Origin: Pseudazoarcus sp963975885
GTDB lineage: Bacteria > Pseudomonadota > Gammaproteobacteria > Burkholderiales > Rhodocyclaceae
Reading direction: 5' to 3'
Assembly: GCA_963975885.1 (NCBI GenBank)
Contig: CAXBIS010000009.1
Span: 62,001 to 126,000 of the forward strand
DNA: 64,000 nt
Positions 35,394 to 45,300 of this stretch are shown here, piece by piece. Every line of letters begins with the position of its first letter. The first letter of the stretch is position 1. A program made the translations under genes and the position numbers. The notes under the pieces were generated by a model. It was not told the origin of the DNA. It was given only the letters and a program-made list of their open reading frames with translations, and made no database searches.

Positions 35394-37067
35394 ATGCGTT
35401 TCGTCAACAGTTTCCGTTTCCGTCTGGCGGCCCTGTTCGGTGCACTGGCGCTGGTCATCGGTCTTGCCGTGACGCTGTCCGTGGAGGAACTCGCCGCGCG
35501 CAGCATGACTGCGTCCAGCGGCGAGCAATTGCTTGGCGTGACGCGGTCGATCGCCGGAACTTTGACGGCGAATCTTGGCGAGCGCACGCGCGAGATCGAG
35601 CTGGTTGCGGCGTCGCCGATCATCGCCGAGGGCGACTGGGATCGTCCATCGCTGCGGGTCTGGATGGATGCGGTCAAGTCTTCCTATCGACCCTATGCAT
35701 GGATGGGCCTGGCGGACGTGTCGGGGCGGGTGGTCGTCGCCGCTGACGGCTTGCTGCAGGGGGGCGACGTTTCGCAGCGACCGTGGTTCGTCACCGGGCT
35801 CGAGCGCACCTTCATCGGCGACGTGCATGAAGCCTTGCTGCTGGCCGAGAAGCTCGGGTCGGACGGCGCCGAGCCGCTGCGCTTCATTGATTTCGCCGCG
35901 CCGGTGACCGGGCCCGGTGGGGAGGTGCGCGGTGTGGTTGCGACGCATCTTCACTGGAGCTGGATCGAGTCGGTCGTGCGTGAGGCCTTGCCGCGCGCCG
36001 CGTCCGATGCAGGGGTCGAGGTCTTCGTGGTCGGTGCGAACGACGAGGTGCTGTACCCGTTTGGCTCGGCGGGTCGTGCCGCGCTGCCGCTCGAACTGCC
36101 GGCGCGCGGTTTCGATGTCACTGAGGCAGTGGACGAAATGGCATGGCTGGTCGCATCCGCGCCGGTCGATGCTCCGCTGGCCGAGGATCTTGCCTGGCGC
36201 ATCGTGCTGCGTCAGCCCGTCGAGATGGCGCTCGCCGAGGTCACCGACCTGCGGCGCAACCTGTTGCTCATCGGTGTACCCGTCATCGGGCTGTTCGTGC
36301 TGCTCGGATGGTGGTTCGCGGTGGCATTCAGCCGGCCGGTGGAGGAACTCGCGCGCGTGGCGCGGCGCATCGATGAAGGTGACGAAGCGGCTTCCTTCCC
36401 GGAGCGCAGCGGCATACATGAATTGCGACATCTGGCCATCTCGCTGCGTGGCATGACGGCTACGCTGATCCGGCGCCGACGCGAGCTCGAACAGACCAAC
36501 CAGTCGCTCGAGCAGATGGTCGCTTCGCGCACCGCGCAACTTCAGGAGGCGAACTGCCGGCTCGAGGTCTTGTCGTCGACCGATGCGTTGACGCAGCTCG
36601 CCAACCGTCGCCGTTTCGACGCGGCGCTGGCCGAGGAGTGGGCGCGAGCGCGTCGCAATGGTGACGCGCTCGGCGTGATCCTGATCGACCTGGATCTGTT
36701 CAAGGCCTACAACGACGGCTACGGTCACGTCGCCGGCGACGCTTGCCTGCGACAGGTCGGTGCGCTGCTGGCGGGCAAGGTGCGACGGGCGGGTGAACTG
36801 GCCGCGCGCTACGGTGGCGAGGAGTTCGTCGTGCTGGTGTCGCAGACTGATAAGGTCGCGCTCGCGCAACTGGCCGAGTTCATCCGGCAGGCCTTCGAGG
36901 ACGCAGCGATCGAGCACGAGGACTCGCCCTTCGGTCATGTCACGGCGAGCCTGGGCATTGCCGTGTGCGTGCCCGATGGGGAGGCCGCCCCGGCTGCGCT
37001 GGTCGAACGCGCCGACGCCGCCCTGTACCGCGCCAAGGAGGCGGGACGCAACCGCGTCGAGGCCTGA
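35394..37067 (+). CDS. Membrane-bound diguanylate cyclase with CACHE sensor
   Basis: 557 residues. TM (about 8-28), CACHE-like periplasmic sensor, second TM (about 290-310), HAMP, a coiled coil rich in Glu and Gln, then GGDEF. The active site is G474-G-E-E-F478 and intact, so c-di-GMP synthesis is expected. The inhibitory I-site, normally RxxD nine residues before, reads R465-A-G-E468, with Glu for Asp, so product inhibition may be altered. The OYE reductase gene follows after 57 bp on the same strand. Confidence 0.9.
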   Translation: MRFVNSFRFRLAALFGALALVIGLAVTLSVEELAARSMTASSGEQLLGVTRSIAGTLTANLGERTREIELVAASPIIAEGDWDRPSLRVWMDAVKSSYRPYAWMGLADVSGRVVVAADGLLQGGDVSQRPWFVTGLERTFIGDVHEALLLAEKLGSDGAEPLRFIDFAAPVTGPGGEVRGVVATHLHWSWIESVVREALPRAASDAGVEVFVVGANDEVLYPFGSAGRAALPLELPARGFDVTEAVDEMAWLVASAPVDAPLAEDLAWRIVLRQPVEMALAEVTDLRRNLLLIGVPVIGLFVLLGWWFAVAFSRPVEELARVARRIDEGDEAASFPERSGIHELRHLAISLRGMTATLIRRRRELEQTNQSLEQMVASRTAQLQEANCRLEVLSSTDALTQLANRRRFDAALAEEWARARRNGDALGVILIDLDLFKAYNDGYGHVAGDACLRQVGALLAGKVRRAGELAARYGGEEFVVLVSQTDKVALAQLAEFIRQAFEDAAIEHEDSPFGHVTASLGIAVCVPDGEAAPAALVERADAALYRAKEAGRNRVEA

Positions 37068-37124
37068 CCGCGCTACAGTGCGCATCGGGCGCATGTGCGC
37101 GGTTTTCCGGTTTCGAGGCAATCG

Positions 37125-38237
37125 ATGAGTCATCTGTTCACCCCGCTGGCCCTGGACGGGCTGCAACTGGCCAACCGCATCGTCGTTGCGCCGATGTGCC
37201 AGTACTCGGCCGAGGACGGCTGTGCGACCGACTGGCATTTGATCCATCTGGGCAATCTGGCGCTGTCCGGCGCCGGGCTGCTGATCCTCGAGGCGACCGC
37301 AGTGCGGCCCGAAGGGCGCATCTCGCCGCAGGATCTGGGGCTGTATTCGGACGCCAACGAGGCGGCGCTCGCGCGCGTGATCGGCGCTGTTCGCAAGTAC
37401 GCCGACCTGCCGCTATGTGTGCAGCTGGCGCACGCCGGGCGCAAGGCGTCGAGCTACGCGCCGTGGCTGGGCGGCTCCCTGGTGCTGGCCGCCGAGGGGG
37501 GCTGGCAACCGCTCGCACCGTCGCCCCTGGCCCACGGGCGTGACGAGCCACCGCCGGCCGAACTGAGTGAGGCCGGCCTGCGCGAGATCCGCGATGCCTT
37601 CGTGGCCGCCGCCCAGCGTGCGGCCCGGCTGGGCTTGGACGCCATCGAGTTGCACGCGGCGCACGGCTATCTGCTGCATCAGTTCCTGTCGCCGCTCTCC
37701 AACCGGCGCGAGGACGCCTACGGCGGTTTGCTGGAAAACCGCATGCGTTTTCCGCTGGAGGTGTTCGATGCAGTGCGTGCCGTGTTTTCTGCGGGCAAGC
37801 CGGTGGGCGTGCGCATTTCGGCCAGCGACTGGGTGGACGGCGGCTGGGACGTGGCGCAGAGCCTCGAATTTGCCGCCGCACTCGAAGCGCGTGGCTGCGC
37901 CTTCATTCACGTGTCGAGTGGCGGGTTGTCGACCGAGCAGAAGATTCCGCTCGCGCCGGGCTATCAGGTGCCGTTCGCCAAACAGGTGCGTCACCGCGTC
38001 AAGATGCCGGTGATCGCGGTCGGCCTGCTGACCGAGCCCGAGCAGGCCGAGGCCATCGTCGCCAACGGCGAGGCCGACCTCGTTGCGCTCGCGCGCGGCA
38101 TGTTGTGGGACCCGCGCTGGCCGTGGCACGCGGCGGCCAGACTGGGCGGCACGGTGAAGGCGCCGCCGCAGTACTGGCGCTGCGAGCCGAGGGCGTTCAA
38201 GGGCGTGTTCGGCGATACGACGACCGGCCAGCGATAG
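37125..38237 (+). CDS. NADH:flavin oxidoreductase, old yellow enzyme family (YqjM-like)
   Basis: 370 residues. FMN-binding TIM barrel of the thermophilic-like OYE branch: Cys25 and Tyr27 in PMCQYSA, the catalytic-site pair in ELHAAHGYLLHQFLSP, and the terminal Arg-containing GEADLVALARGML. It reduces activated alkenes or xenobiotics with NAD(P)H. The ATG at 37125 has GAGG about 6 nt upstream; a GTG at 37095 is in frame but adds an improbable leader. A strong terminator follows the stop codon. Confidence 0.92.
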   Translation: MSHLFTPLALDGLQLANRIVVAPMCQYSAEDGCATDWHLIHLGNLALSGAGLLILEATAVRPEGRISPQDLGLYSDANEAALARVIGAVRKYADLPLCVQLAHAGRKASSYAPWLGGSLVLAAEGGWQPLAPSPLAHGRDEPPPAELSEAGLREIRDAFVAAAQRAARLGLDAIELHAAHGYLLHQFLSPLSNRREDAYGGLLENRMRFPLEVFDAVRAVFSAGKPVGVRISASDWVDGGWDVAQSLEFAAALEARGCAFIHVSSGGLSTEQKIPLAPGYQVPFAKQVRHRVKMPVIAVGLLTEPEQAEAIVANGEADLVALARGMLWDPRWPWHAAARLGGTVKAPPQYWRCEPRAFKGVFGDTTTGQR

Positions 38238-38271
38238 AAGCAAAAGCCCCGGAATTCCGGGGCTTTTGCTT
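38238..38271. terminator. Bidirectional rho-independent terminator, 34-bp perfect palindrome
   Basis: The 34 bp from AAGCAAAAGCCCC to its exact complement GGGGCTTTTGCTT form a perfect inverted repeat with a GAATTC centre. It has T-rich ends in both directions and lies 0 bp after the OYE stop and 17 bp after the stop of the convergent TerB gene, so it serves both. Confidence 0.9.
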
Positions 38272-38287
38272 TGGAGTCGACGCTGCC

Positions 38288-39250
38288 TCAGCCGCGCAGG
38301 CTGGACGTGATCTGCGCCAGATCGACGGTACGTGCGCGTTCGGCGATCTGGCCGGCGTATTGCTGCTGCAGGCCGCGCGCCTGGCCGAACCATTCGGTGA
38401 ATTCGGCCTTGAGTGCGGCGGTGTCGAGCTTGCGTCCGCCGCCATAGTAGCTCACCGCGACCTTGCCGATGGCCCAGGTGGTGGCGAACGAGAAGGCCGC
38501 GCCGGTGGCGGTGCCACCGACCCCGCGACCCAGTCCGCCGAAGACCTTGCCGAGCAGCCCGTCGACGAGCTTGCGGCCGATCTGTTCGACGTACTGCCCG
38601 GTCATGCCGACGCCGGCCGCAGCCAGGAAATCCGTGATGTGGCCGCGATCCAGTTCATAGCCGTGGGCCTTGCCGACGCGATACACCAGCCGCAATTGCA
38701 GCGGAATGATGGCCATCGAGGCCATGGACTGCGGCAGCAGTTCGAGGGCGCCGTTGAGGATGGAGGCGTTGAGGATCATGCGGTCGAGCTCATTGCGATC
38801 CGGCGCGGGGGCGGTGCCTGTTCCGGCGGCCACGGCGACCGGTACGACTTCTGCCGGAAGACTGCCGGCGACCGGCGCTTCGGCGACTTCCTCGGCCTGG
38901 TGCACGGTGGCTTCGGCCTGGCCGTGGTCGAGTTTCAGTGCGGTTTCCAGCCGCTCGAGGTATGCCGTTTCGGCCGCGTCGTGGCGGCCGTCGGCCTCGA
39001 CCACGCCGACGGCCATCTCGAAGGCGAGCTGGCGCAGTTCCAGGGTGTCCAGTTCGGTGGCGGCTGCGTCAAGGTCGGCGCGACCGAGCAGCACGTCCTG
39101 GTAGAGCTTCATGAAGTCGAGGTCGCCGTCGTCACCGAGTGACTCGGCGACGCGGCGCACGTGTTCGCGCTCGGTGCTGTCCTTGCGTCCGTCTGCGAAT
39201 GCGGCCATCAGGCAGATCGTGATGATGGCGCGGGCCTGTTGCGGGTTCAT
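38288..39250 (-). CDS. TerB-like / DUF697 (YcjF-type) membrane-associated protein
   Basis: 320 residues. The N-terminal 110 residues are a TerB-like helical domain (MAAFADGRKDSTEREHVRRV), acidic and helical. After an Ala/Pro-rich linker, the C-terminal part (VYRVGKAHGYELDRGHI then GGTATGAAFSFATTWAIGKVA) matches the DUF697/YcjF segment with a hydrophobic Gly/Ala-rich region that associates with membranes. The function is unknown. AAAGGAGG precedes the ATG. Confidence 0.75.
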   Translation of the reverse strand: MNPQQARAIITICLMAAFADGRKDSTEREHVRRVAESLGDDGDLDFMKLYQDVLLGRADLDAAATELDTLELRQLAFEMAVGVVEADGRHDAAETAYLERLETALKLDHGQAEATVHQAEEVAEAPVAGSLPAEVVPVAVAAGTGTAPAPDRNELDRMILNASILNGALELLPQSMASMAIIPLQLRLVYRVGKAHGYELDRGHITDFLAAAGVGMTGQYVEQIGRKLVDGLLGKVFGGLGRGVGGTATGAAFSFATTWAIGKVAVSYYGGGRKLDTAALKAEFTEWFGQARGLQQQYAGQIAERARTVDLAQITSSLRG

Positions 39251-39313
39251 CGAACCTCCTTTGCGGTCTGGAACGAAATAGTGTGAATGGGGGCGCGTCA
39301 GTTTTTCGTTCGT

Positions 39314-41821
39314 TCAGCTCGTGCGCAGCAGGCTGGCCGGCGACATGCGCAGCTGACGCATCAGCCAGTGCGCGCCAAGCGCGAGCGAGCCGGTGGCCAC
39401 GACCACGGCGACCAGCGCGCCGGGCCACCATGTGAATTCGCCCTCGAGTCCGATGCGCAGGTGCAGCAGCACCGTGGCCAGCACACCGCCGGCGACCGAG
39501 GCAAAGATCGAGGTGAGCAGCGCGAGCAGCAGGTATTCCAGATGCAGGCTGGCGCGGATGACCGAGAGGCGCGCGCCCAGCGTGTGCAGCAGCGTGGCGA
39601 GATAGACCTGGCGCAGGCGGTTGGCGGTGATCACGCTGACCAATACCAGAAGGCTGGCGGCCAGCGTGACGGCACCGATCGCGGCCAGCCCCGCGGCGGC
39701 GCTGCCGAGCAGGGCGCGTGCCTCGGTCAGCAGCGCCGCCGTGCGGACCGTCACCACGTTGGGCTGCTCCATGGCGATGCGGTTTTGTGCGACGAGCGCG
39801 TCGTCGGCGTTCATCCACGCCATGCCGACGTAACGCGTGACGAAGGGGTCGAGCACGCCGTCCGGGAAGATCGCTTCCAGCCACAGTCGAGACTGGAAAC
39901 GCCGCTGACCGTAGATGGCGACCAGCTCGGCGGCTACGTCTCGACCACCGATGTCGAAGGTGAGCCGGTCGCCCACCGTGAGACCCAACTGCTCGGCTTC
40001 GCGGTCCTCCATCGCGACCACCGGTGGCCCGTCGTAGTCCTGCGGCCACCACGCTCCCTCGCGCAGTACGACGTCGTCGAAGTTGTCCTGCAGATGGCTC
40101 ATCTTGTGCTCGTCGCGCGCCTCCATGCGCCGGTGCGCATCCGTGCTGTCGGCCAGTGCCTCGTCGCCGACGCGCGCGAGCCGCCCCAGTACCAGTGGCG
40201 CCAGCGCCAGCCGTTCGAGGCTCGGGGCCTCGCGTACGAGCGTCTCGAAGTCTCCGCGCTGTGTCGGGGCGACGTCGTAGAAAACCAGGGCCGGGGCATT
40301 GTCCGGCACCGTCTCATCGATGGTTTCGAGCAGCGCCAGAACCACCAGCGTCGAGGCCACCAGCAGCGACATCGCCGAACCCAGCGAGAGCAGGGTCGGG
40401 CGCAGCGGCGAGTCACGCCGGTACAGGCCAGACAATGCGAGTCGTGCGGCAAAACGCCCGGCCAGCGCCGGGTGGTCGGCCAGCCGGCGCGCGAGCGTGC
40501 GCAGGGCGCGCACCAGCGCCTCGAGTAGCGCCAGCATGAGCAGCAGCGCGAGGACGAAGCCGGCGCCGAAGCGCGCATCCGGCATGGCGATCACGACCAG
40601 TGCGGTGAGTGCGATGCCCGATGCCGCCGTGAGCGCGCGCCAGCGCGCCGGCACGTCCGTTCTCGTCCCTGCGAGGCCGCGAAACAGTGCGGCCGGGCTG
40701 ACGGACAGGGCACGCCCCAGCGCAGGCAGGGCGAAGGTCAGCGCGGTGAGCACGCCGAAGCACCAGGCCAGTGCGAGCGGTCCGGGCAGCGCCGCTGCGC
40801 TGGCGGCAAGCGGTAGACGTTCGCCGATCACGCCAGCGCCGATCAGGGCCAGTGCGCCGCCAACGATTACGCCCGCGAGGCTTGCCGCGCCGGCCAGCAT
40901 GCCGACCTGCAGCAGCACCATCGCGGCCAGCCGGCCGTCGCGCAGGCCCACAGCGCGCAGTGTGGCGAGCGTGCCGAGCTTGCCCTGCAGCCAGGCCTGC
41001 ACGCTGTTGAACACCTCCAGACCGCCGATGAACAGGGCCGAGAAACCGATCAGCAGCACGCCCGAGCCGAGTTGGCCGAGCACTTCGCCAAGGCGTGCGT
41101 TGCGTTCGATGAAGGTGCGCAGTTCGGCTTCCGAATCGGGGTGCGCGGCGACGAAGGACTCGCGCCATGCGTCGGGCGGCCGGTCGGTGACGACGCGGTA
41201 GTGATATTCGGGACGCGCTCCGGGGGCCAGCAGTCCGGTTTCGGGCAGGGCGGCATCGAGTATCAGCACCGGCGGGCCGCGCCAGTCCGCGCGCAGGCTG
41301 CGGTCGGGCTGGCGCAGCGTGATCGCGCGGACTTGCATCTCGGTGAAGCCGACCTCGATCGAATCGCCGACGGCCAGCCCGAGGCGGCTCGCGACGGCCG
41401 GATCGATGGCAATGCCGTGCACGCCGTCACGCGGCGCCAGCGCCTCGGTCAGTTGCCCTGCAGGTTCGAGTTCGACGCGGCCCACCAGCGGGTAGGCGTT
41501 GTCGATGGCCTGCAACTCGACGAGCTGGGCGTTGCCGGTCTGGCCCATCAGCATGGTGCGGAACTCGACCATGCGCGAGACCGTGCCGTTTGCGTCCATC
41601 CAGGCGCGCACGTCGTCCCCGAGCGGAGCCCGGCTGCGCACTTCGACATCGCCGCCGAACAGCGCACGCGTGTCGTCCAGCAATGCGTCGCCAACCTGCC
41701 GATAGACCCCGCCGCTGGCCGCAATCAGGGCTACGCCGAGGGCGAGGCAGGCGCAGAACACCCACAGCGTGCGCCCCGCCCCGCGCAGGTCGCGACAGGC
41801 CAGTTCAAGCAGCATGCGCAC
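39314..41821 (-). CDS. FtsX-like ABC transporter permease (YbbP family)
   Basis: 835 residues. N-terminal TM, a large MacB-like periplasmic domain, a central set of TM helices, a second periplasmic domain and a C-terminal TM bundle: two FtsX domains with the ten-helix YbbP architecture. It starts inside the last 17 bp of the ATPase gene and is translated from the same transcript. Such systems perform mechanotransmission or extract lipids or lipoproteins; no substrate can be stated. It follows the ATPase in the usual order. Confidence 0.9.
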   Translation of the reverse strand: MRMLLELACRDLRGAGRTLWVFCACLALGVALIAASGGVYRQVGDALLDDTRALFGGDVEVRSRAPLGDDVRAWMDANGTVSRMVEFRTMLMGQTGNAQLVELQAIDNAYPLVGRVELEPAGQLTEALAPRDGVHGIAIDPAVASRLGLAVGDSIEVGFTEMQVRAITLRQPDRSLRADWRGPPVLILDAALPETGLLAPGARPEYHYRVVTDRPPDAWRESFVAAHPDSEAELRTFIERNARLGEVLGQLGSGVLLIGFSALFIGGLEVFNSVQAWLQGKLGTLATLRAVGLRDGRLAAMVLLQVGMLAGAASLAGVIVGGALALIGAGVIGERLPLAASAAALPGPLALAWCFGVLTALTFALPALGRALSVSPAALFRGLAGTRTDVPARWRALTAASGIALTALVVIAMPDARFGAGFVLALLLMLALLEALVRALRTLARRLADHPALAGRFAARLALSGLYRRDSPLRPTLLSLGSAMSLLVASTLVVLALLETIDETVPDNAPALVFYDVAPTQRGDFETLVREAPSLERLALAPLVLGRLARVGDEALADSTDAHRRMEARDEHKMSHLQDNFDDVVLREGAWWPQDYDGPPVVAMEDREAEQLGLTVGDRLTFDIGGRDVAAELVAIYGQRRFQSRLWLEAIFPDGVLDPFVTRYVGMAWMNADDALVAQNRIAMEQPNVVTVRTAALLTEARALLGSAAAGLAAIGAVTLAASLLVLVSVITANRLRQVYLATLLHTLGARLSVIRASLHLEYLLLALLTSIFASVAGGVLATVLLHLRIGLEGEFTWWPGALVAVVVATGSLALGAHWLMRQLRMSPASLLRTS

Positions 41822-42500
41822 GGGTCACGGCTCCGGTTTCGTCGTGGAGTCGGCCCTCGCCAAGGCGCAGCACGCGGTCGCAGCGGCGCGCCAGCGCCAT
41901 GTCGTGGGTTACCAATACCAGCGTGGTTCCGGTTTCGCGGTGCAGATCGAGCAACAAGTCGGCCACGGCCGCGCCGGTGCGATCATCCAGGTTGCCGGTG
42001 GGCTCGTCGGCAAGCAGCAGTCCAGGTTCGTGCACCAAAGCGCGGGCGATCGCGACGCGCTGTTGCTCGCCGCCGGAGAGCTCCGTGGGGTGATGGTGCA
42101 GGCGTTCGCCCAGGCCCACCGTGTCGAGCATGGCCCGGGCGCGCTCGCGTGCGTCGCGCCGGCCGGCGATCTCCAGCGGCAGCGCGGCATTGTCGAGCGC
42201 GGTGAGACTGGGTACGAGGTGAAAGGACTGGAACACGATGCCCATGCGGTCGCGCCGCAGGTCGGCCTGCGCGTCGCCATCGAGCGCATCGAGCGCTACA
42301 CCGTCGAAGAACACGCGGCCCGAGGCAGGCCGCTCCAGTCCGGCGAGCAGCAGAAGCAGCGAGGTCTTGCCCGAGCCGGACGGCCCGGCGATGGCGATGC
42401 GTTCGCCCGCGGCGATGTCGAGGTCGACCGCGCGCAGGATGTCGATGCGCGTGGTTTCCATCATGTAATGCATGGACAGGTTCTGTAGCCGGATCATCAT
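41805..42500 (-). CDS. ABC transporter ATP-binding protein (YbbA/LolD-type)
   Basis: 231 residues. Walker A GPSGSGKTSLL, Q-loop, signature LSGGEQQRVAIARAL, Walker B LLLADEPTGNLD and the H-loop VTHDMALA are all intact. The sequence is closest to the MacB/LolD/YbbA group that partners FtsX-like permeases. The permease gene overlaps it by 17 bp. Two ATG codons occur in tandem at the start; neither has a strong Shine-Dalgarno. Confidence 0.94.
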   Translation of the reverse strand: MMIRLQNLSMHYMMETTRIDILRAVDLDIAAGERIAIAGPSGSGKTSLLLLLAGLERPASGRVFFDGVALDALDGDAQADLRRDRMGIVFQSFHLVPSLTALDNAALPLEIAGRRDARERARAMLDTVGLGERLHHHPTELSGGEQQRVAIARALVHEPGLLLADEPTGNLDDRTGAAVADLLLDLHRETGTTLVLVTHDMALARRCDRVLRLGEGRLHDETGAVTRAHAA

Positions 42501-42624
42501 GGGTTCCCGTGTGGCACGCGTGAGGGACTACTTCACGACTGGATGGTTCTCTGCACGGCTTTGCCCGATTGGCCGCGTCGTGCTTTCGGCGGATACTGAT
42601 TGACATGTCAGTGTGTGTTAACTC

Positions 42625-45300
42625 ATGAGCATCGAACCCCTTCCCGATGCCTTCGACCGCGCCGCGCCGGCCGCGGGGCGCAGGCTCGCCCCACTCGTGC
42701 GCCGCGTCGCGATTGCCGTGTGCGCGTTGATCGTGGCGCTGGGTGTGCACTGGAGCCTGTTGCTGCGCGGTCACGCGGAGCAACAGGCCAACGCCGAGGC
42801 CAGGGTGCATCAACGCAGTGCCCAGCTCGCGCATGCGCTGGCGCTGCAGGTGGGCACACTGGTGACCGACATCGACTACATGGTGCGGACCCTCGCCGAT
42901 ACGCGCGCAGCAGGCAGCGAGCGCGAATTCCTGCGTACCCAGCGCCTCGTAGAGGAGGGCCTGCCGGATGGCGCGGTGGTGCAGGTTGCGGTGGCCGACG
43001 CCCGCGGACTCATCGTGCATTCGAGTCTGCAGACCGACGTCGACGATCCGGTGTCGATCGGCGACCGGGCGCACTTCCTGTTCCATGTCGATGGAGTGGG
43101 CGAACACCTGTTCATCAGCGAGCCGGTGCTCGGCCGTGTCTCAGGACGCTGGTCGGTGCAATTCACCCGCCGCATCGAGCGCGAGGGCGTCTTCGATGGC
43201 GTGGTGGTGTTGTCGATCGCGCCCGAGTACCTGTCGAGTTCGTTCCGCGACATTTTCCCCGACCCGCGCGACACTGTGCTGCTCGCGCGCGAAGACGGGG
43301 TGTATCTGGCGCGCTCGCATCGTTTTGACGAGATCGTCGGCGGGCGTGCGACGACCCACGCATTCATGCGCGAGCCCGATGCGCGCGAGGGCCTGTCGCG
43401 CGCTGCCAGCGTGGTCGACGGCACCGACCGCTTCTACGCCTTTCATCGTGTCGACGGCTATCCGCTGGTGGTCAGCGTCGGGCTGGATGCCAGCGGTGAA
43501 CTCGACACGATGCGCGATGCCATCGCGTCGTCGCGCAGCGAGAACGCCGTGGCCACCAGCGTGGTGTTGCTGGCCGGAATTGTGCTGGCGTGGATGTTCC
43601 TGCTGCGCGAGCGCAATACGGCGGCGCTGGCCGATAGCCGCGAGCGTCTCGCGCTGGCGCTGTCGGGGGGCGAACTGGGTACCTGGGACTGGGATGTTCC
43701 CAGTGGCCGGACGCGCTTTGACGAGCGCTGGGCCGGCATGCTCGGCTACCGGCTCGACGAACTCGAGGAGAGCGTCGCGACCTGGGAGAAGCTCGTGCAC
43801 CCGGACGACTGGCCACTTGTCGATGCGGCTCTCGCTCCGCACCTGGCCGGCCGGACGGCGCACTACGAGACCGAGCATCGCATGCGTCATCGCGATGGCC
43901 GATGGATCTGGGTGCTCGACCGCGGACGCGTTGTCGAGCGCGCACGCGATGGCTCTGCGGTGCGCATGACCGGCACGCATCTGGACATCACGCCGCGCAA
44001 GCAGGCCGAGGCGGCCATCGCCGAGTCGCGCGAGCGGCTCGAGAAGCTGGTTGCCGAGGTTCCCGGCGTGGTCTATCAGTTTCTGCTGCGACCTGACGGC
44101 AGTTCCTGTTTCCCTTACGCGAGCCCGGGCATACGCGCGGTCTATGGCGTTGATGCGGACGAGGCGGCGGTGTCGGCGCAGAAGGTATTCGAGATCATCC
44201 ATCCGGACGACTTCGAGCGCGTGGCGGCTTCGATCCAGGAGTCGGCCGAGCGGCTTTCGCCGTGGCGCTGCGAGTACCGCGTGCGTGATGTCGACGGTGG
44301 AGAGCGCTGGCTGGTCGGGCATGCGAACCCGCAGCGTCTGGCAAGCGGCGCGACGCTATGGCACGGCTACATTTCCGACGTCACCGAACAGCATCAGGCC
44401 GCGGCCGAACTGGAAGCCGGTCGTCAGCGACTGACTACGCTGCTTGAGCGCTTCCCCGGCGGGGTGCTGATGGAAGACGCGTTCGATGTGGTGGTGGTCG
44501 CCAACGACAGCTTGTGCGAACTGCTCGGCCTGCCGATGGATGGGGCCGGCCTGATTGGTGTGAGTCATGCCGAACTGGCCGTGCAACTCGGGCCCGAGCG
44601 CAGCGGCTGGCTGCATGAGCCGGGCGGCCCGGAAGGCCGTGAGAACCGGCGAACGATCGAGGTTGCCGTCGACGCGGGGCGTGAGCTGGAGGTCGACTGG
44701 GTGCCGATCACGCGCGACGGCGAGCGGCTGGGGCGTGTGTGGCTGGTGCGCGACATCACCGAACGCAAGCAGCGTGAAGCCGCGCTCGAGAGGCTGGCGG
44801 CGACCGATACGCTGACCGGCCTGCCCAACCGGCGCAGCTTCATGTCCCGTCTGGCCGCCGCAGCGCGGGAAGCACGTCACCGCGCCGGCGGTGCCGGCGT
44901 CGTGATGATGCTCGACATCGATCACTTCAAACGCGTCAACGACACCTGGGGCCATGCGGTCGGAGACGAGGTATTGCAGAATTTTGCCGAGGTGGTACGC
45001 CTGAGTTTGCGGCGCGGTGACGCTGCCGGCCGCCTGGGAGGGGAGGAGTTTGCCGTGCTGCTGCCGGGCACCGGACTCGAGGACGGGCGGATGTTGGCCG
45101 AACGTCTGCGCGAACGCATCCAGGCGCAGGCCGCGGTCACTTCCGTGGGGGACATCGCGGTGACCGTGAGCATCGGCGTGGCGACGCTCGGCGACCACCC
45201 GGAACAGGCGCTGGGCCTGGCCGACAGCGCGCTCTACCGAGCCAAGTCGTCGGGACGCAACCGGGTGTGCGTGGCCGACCCCGTTGGGGCCGCTCAGTAA
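42625..45300 (+). CDS. Membrane sensor diguanylate cyclase with CACHE and three PAS domains
   Basis: 891 residues. TM (about 30-48), CACHE sensor (about 50-315), TM (about 318-338), PAS (about 350-475), PAS (about 485-605), PAS (about 610-725), GGDEF (about 725-885). The active site G805-G-E-E-F809 and the I-site R796-R-G-D799 are both intact, so it is a feedback-inhibited c-di-GMP synthase. The PAS with WDWDVPSGRTRFDERW is of the PAS_3 type. The 3' end overlaps the convergent deaminase gene by 7 bp. Confidence 0.92.
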   Translation: MSIEPLPDAFDRAAPAAGRRLAPLVRRVAIAVCALIVALGVHWSLLLRGHAEQQANAEARVHQRSAQLAHALALQVGTLVTDIDYMVRTLADTRAAGSEREFLRTQRLVEEGLPDGAVVQVAVADARGLIVHSSLQTDVDDPVSIGDRAHFLFHVDGVGEHLFISEPVLGRVSGRWSVQFTRRIEREGVFDGVVVLSIAPEYLSSSFRDIFPDPRDTVLLAREDGVYLARSHRFDEIVGGRATTHAFMREPDAREGLSRAASVVDGTDRFYAFHRVDGYPLVVSVGLDASGELDTMRDAIASSRSENAVATSVVLLAGIVLAWMFLLRERNTAALADSRERLALALSGGELGTWDWDVPSGRTRFDERWAGMLGYRLDELEESVATWEKLVHPDDWPLVDAALAPHLAGRTAHYETEHRMRHRDGRWIWVLDRGRVVERARDGSAVRMTGTHLDITPRKQAEAAIAESRERLEKLVAEVPGVVYQFLLRPDGSSCFPYASPGIRAVYGVDADEAAVSAQKVFEIIHPDDFERVAASIQESAERLSPWRCEYRVRDVDGGERWLVGHANPQRLASGATLWHGYISDVTEQHQAAAELEAGRQRLTTLLERFPGGVLMEDAFDVVVVANDSLCELLGLPMDGAGLIGVSHAELAVQLGPERSGWLHEPGGPEGRENRRTIEVAVDAGRELEVDWVPITRDGERLGRVWLVRDITERKQREAALERLAATDTLTGLPNRRSFMSRLAAAAREARHRAGGAGVVMMLDIDHFKRVNDTWGHAVGDEVLQNFAEVVRLSLRRGDAAGRLGGEEFAVLLPGTGLEDGRMLAERLRERIQAQAAVTSVGDIAVTVSIGVATLGDHPEQALGLADSALYRAKSSGRNRVCVADPVGAAQ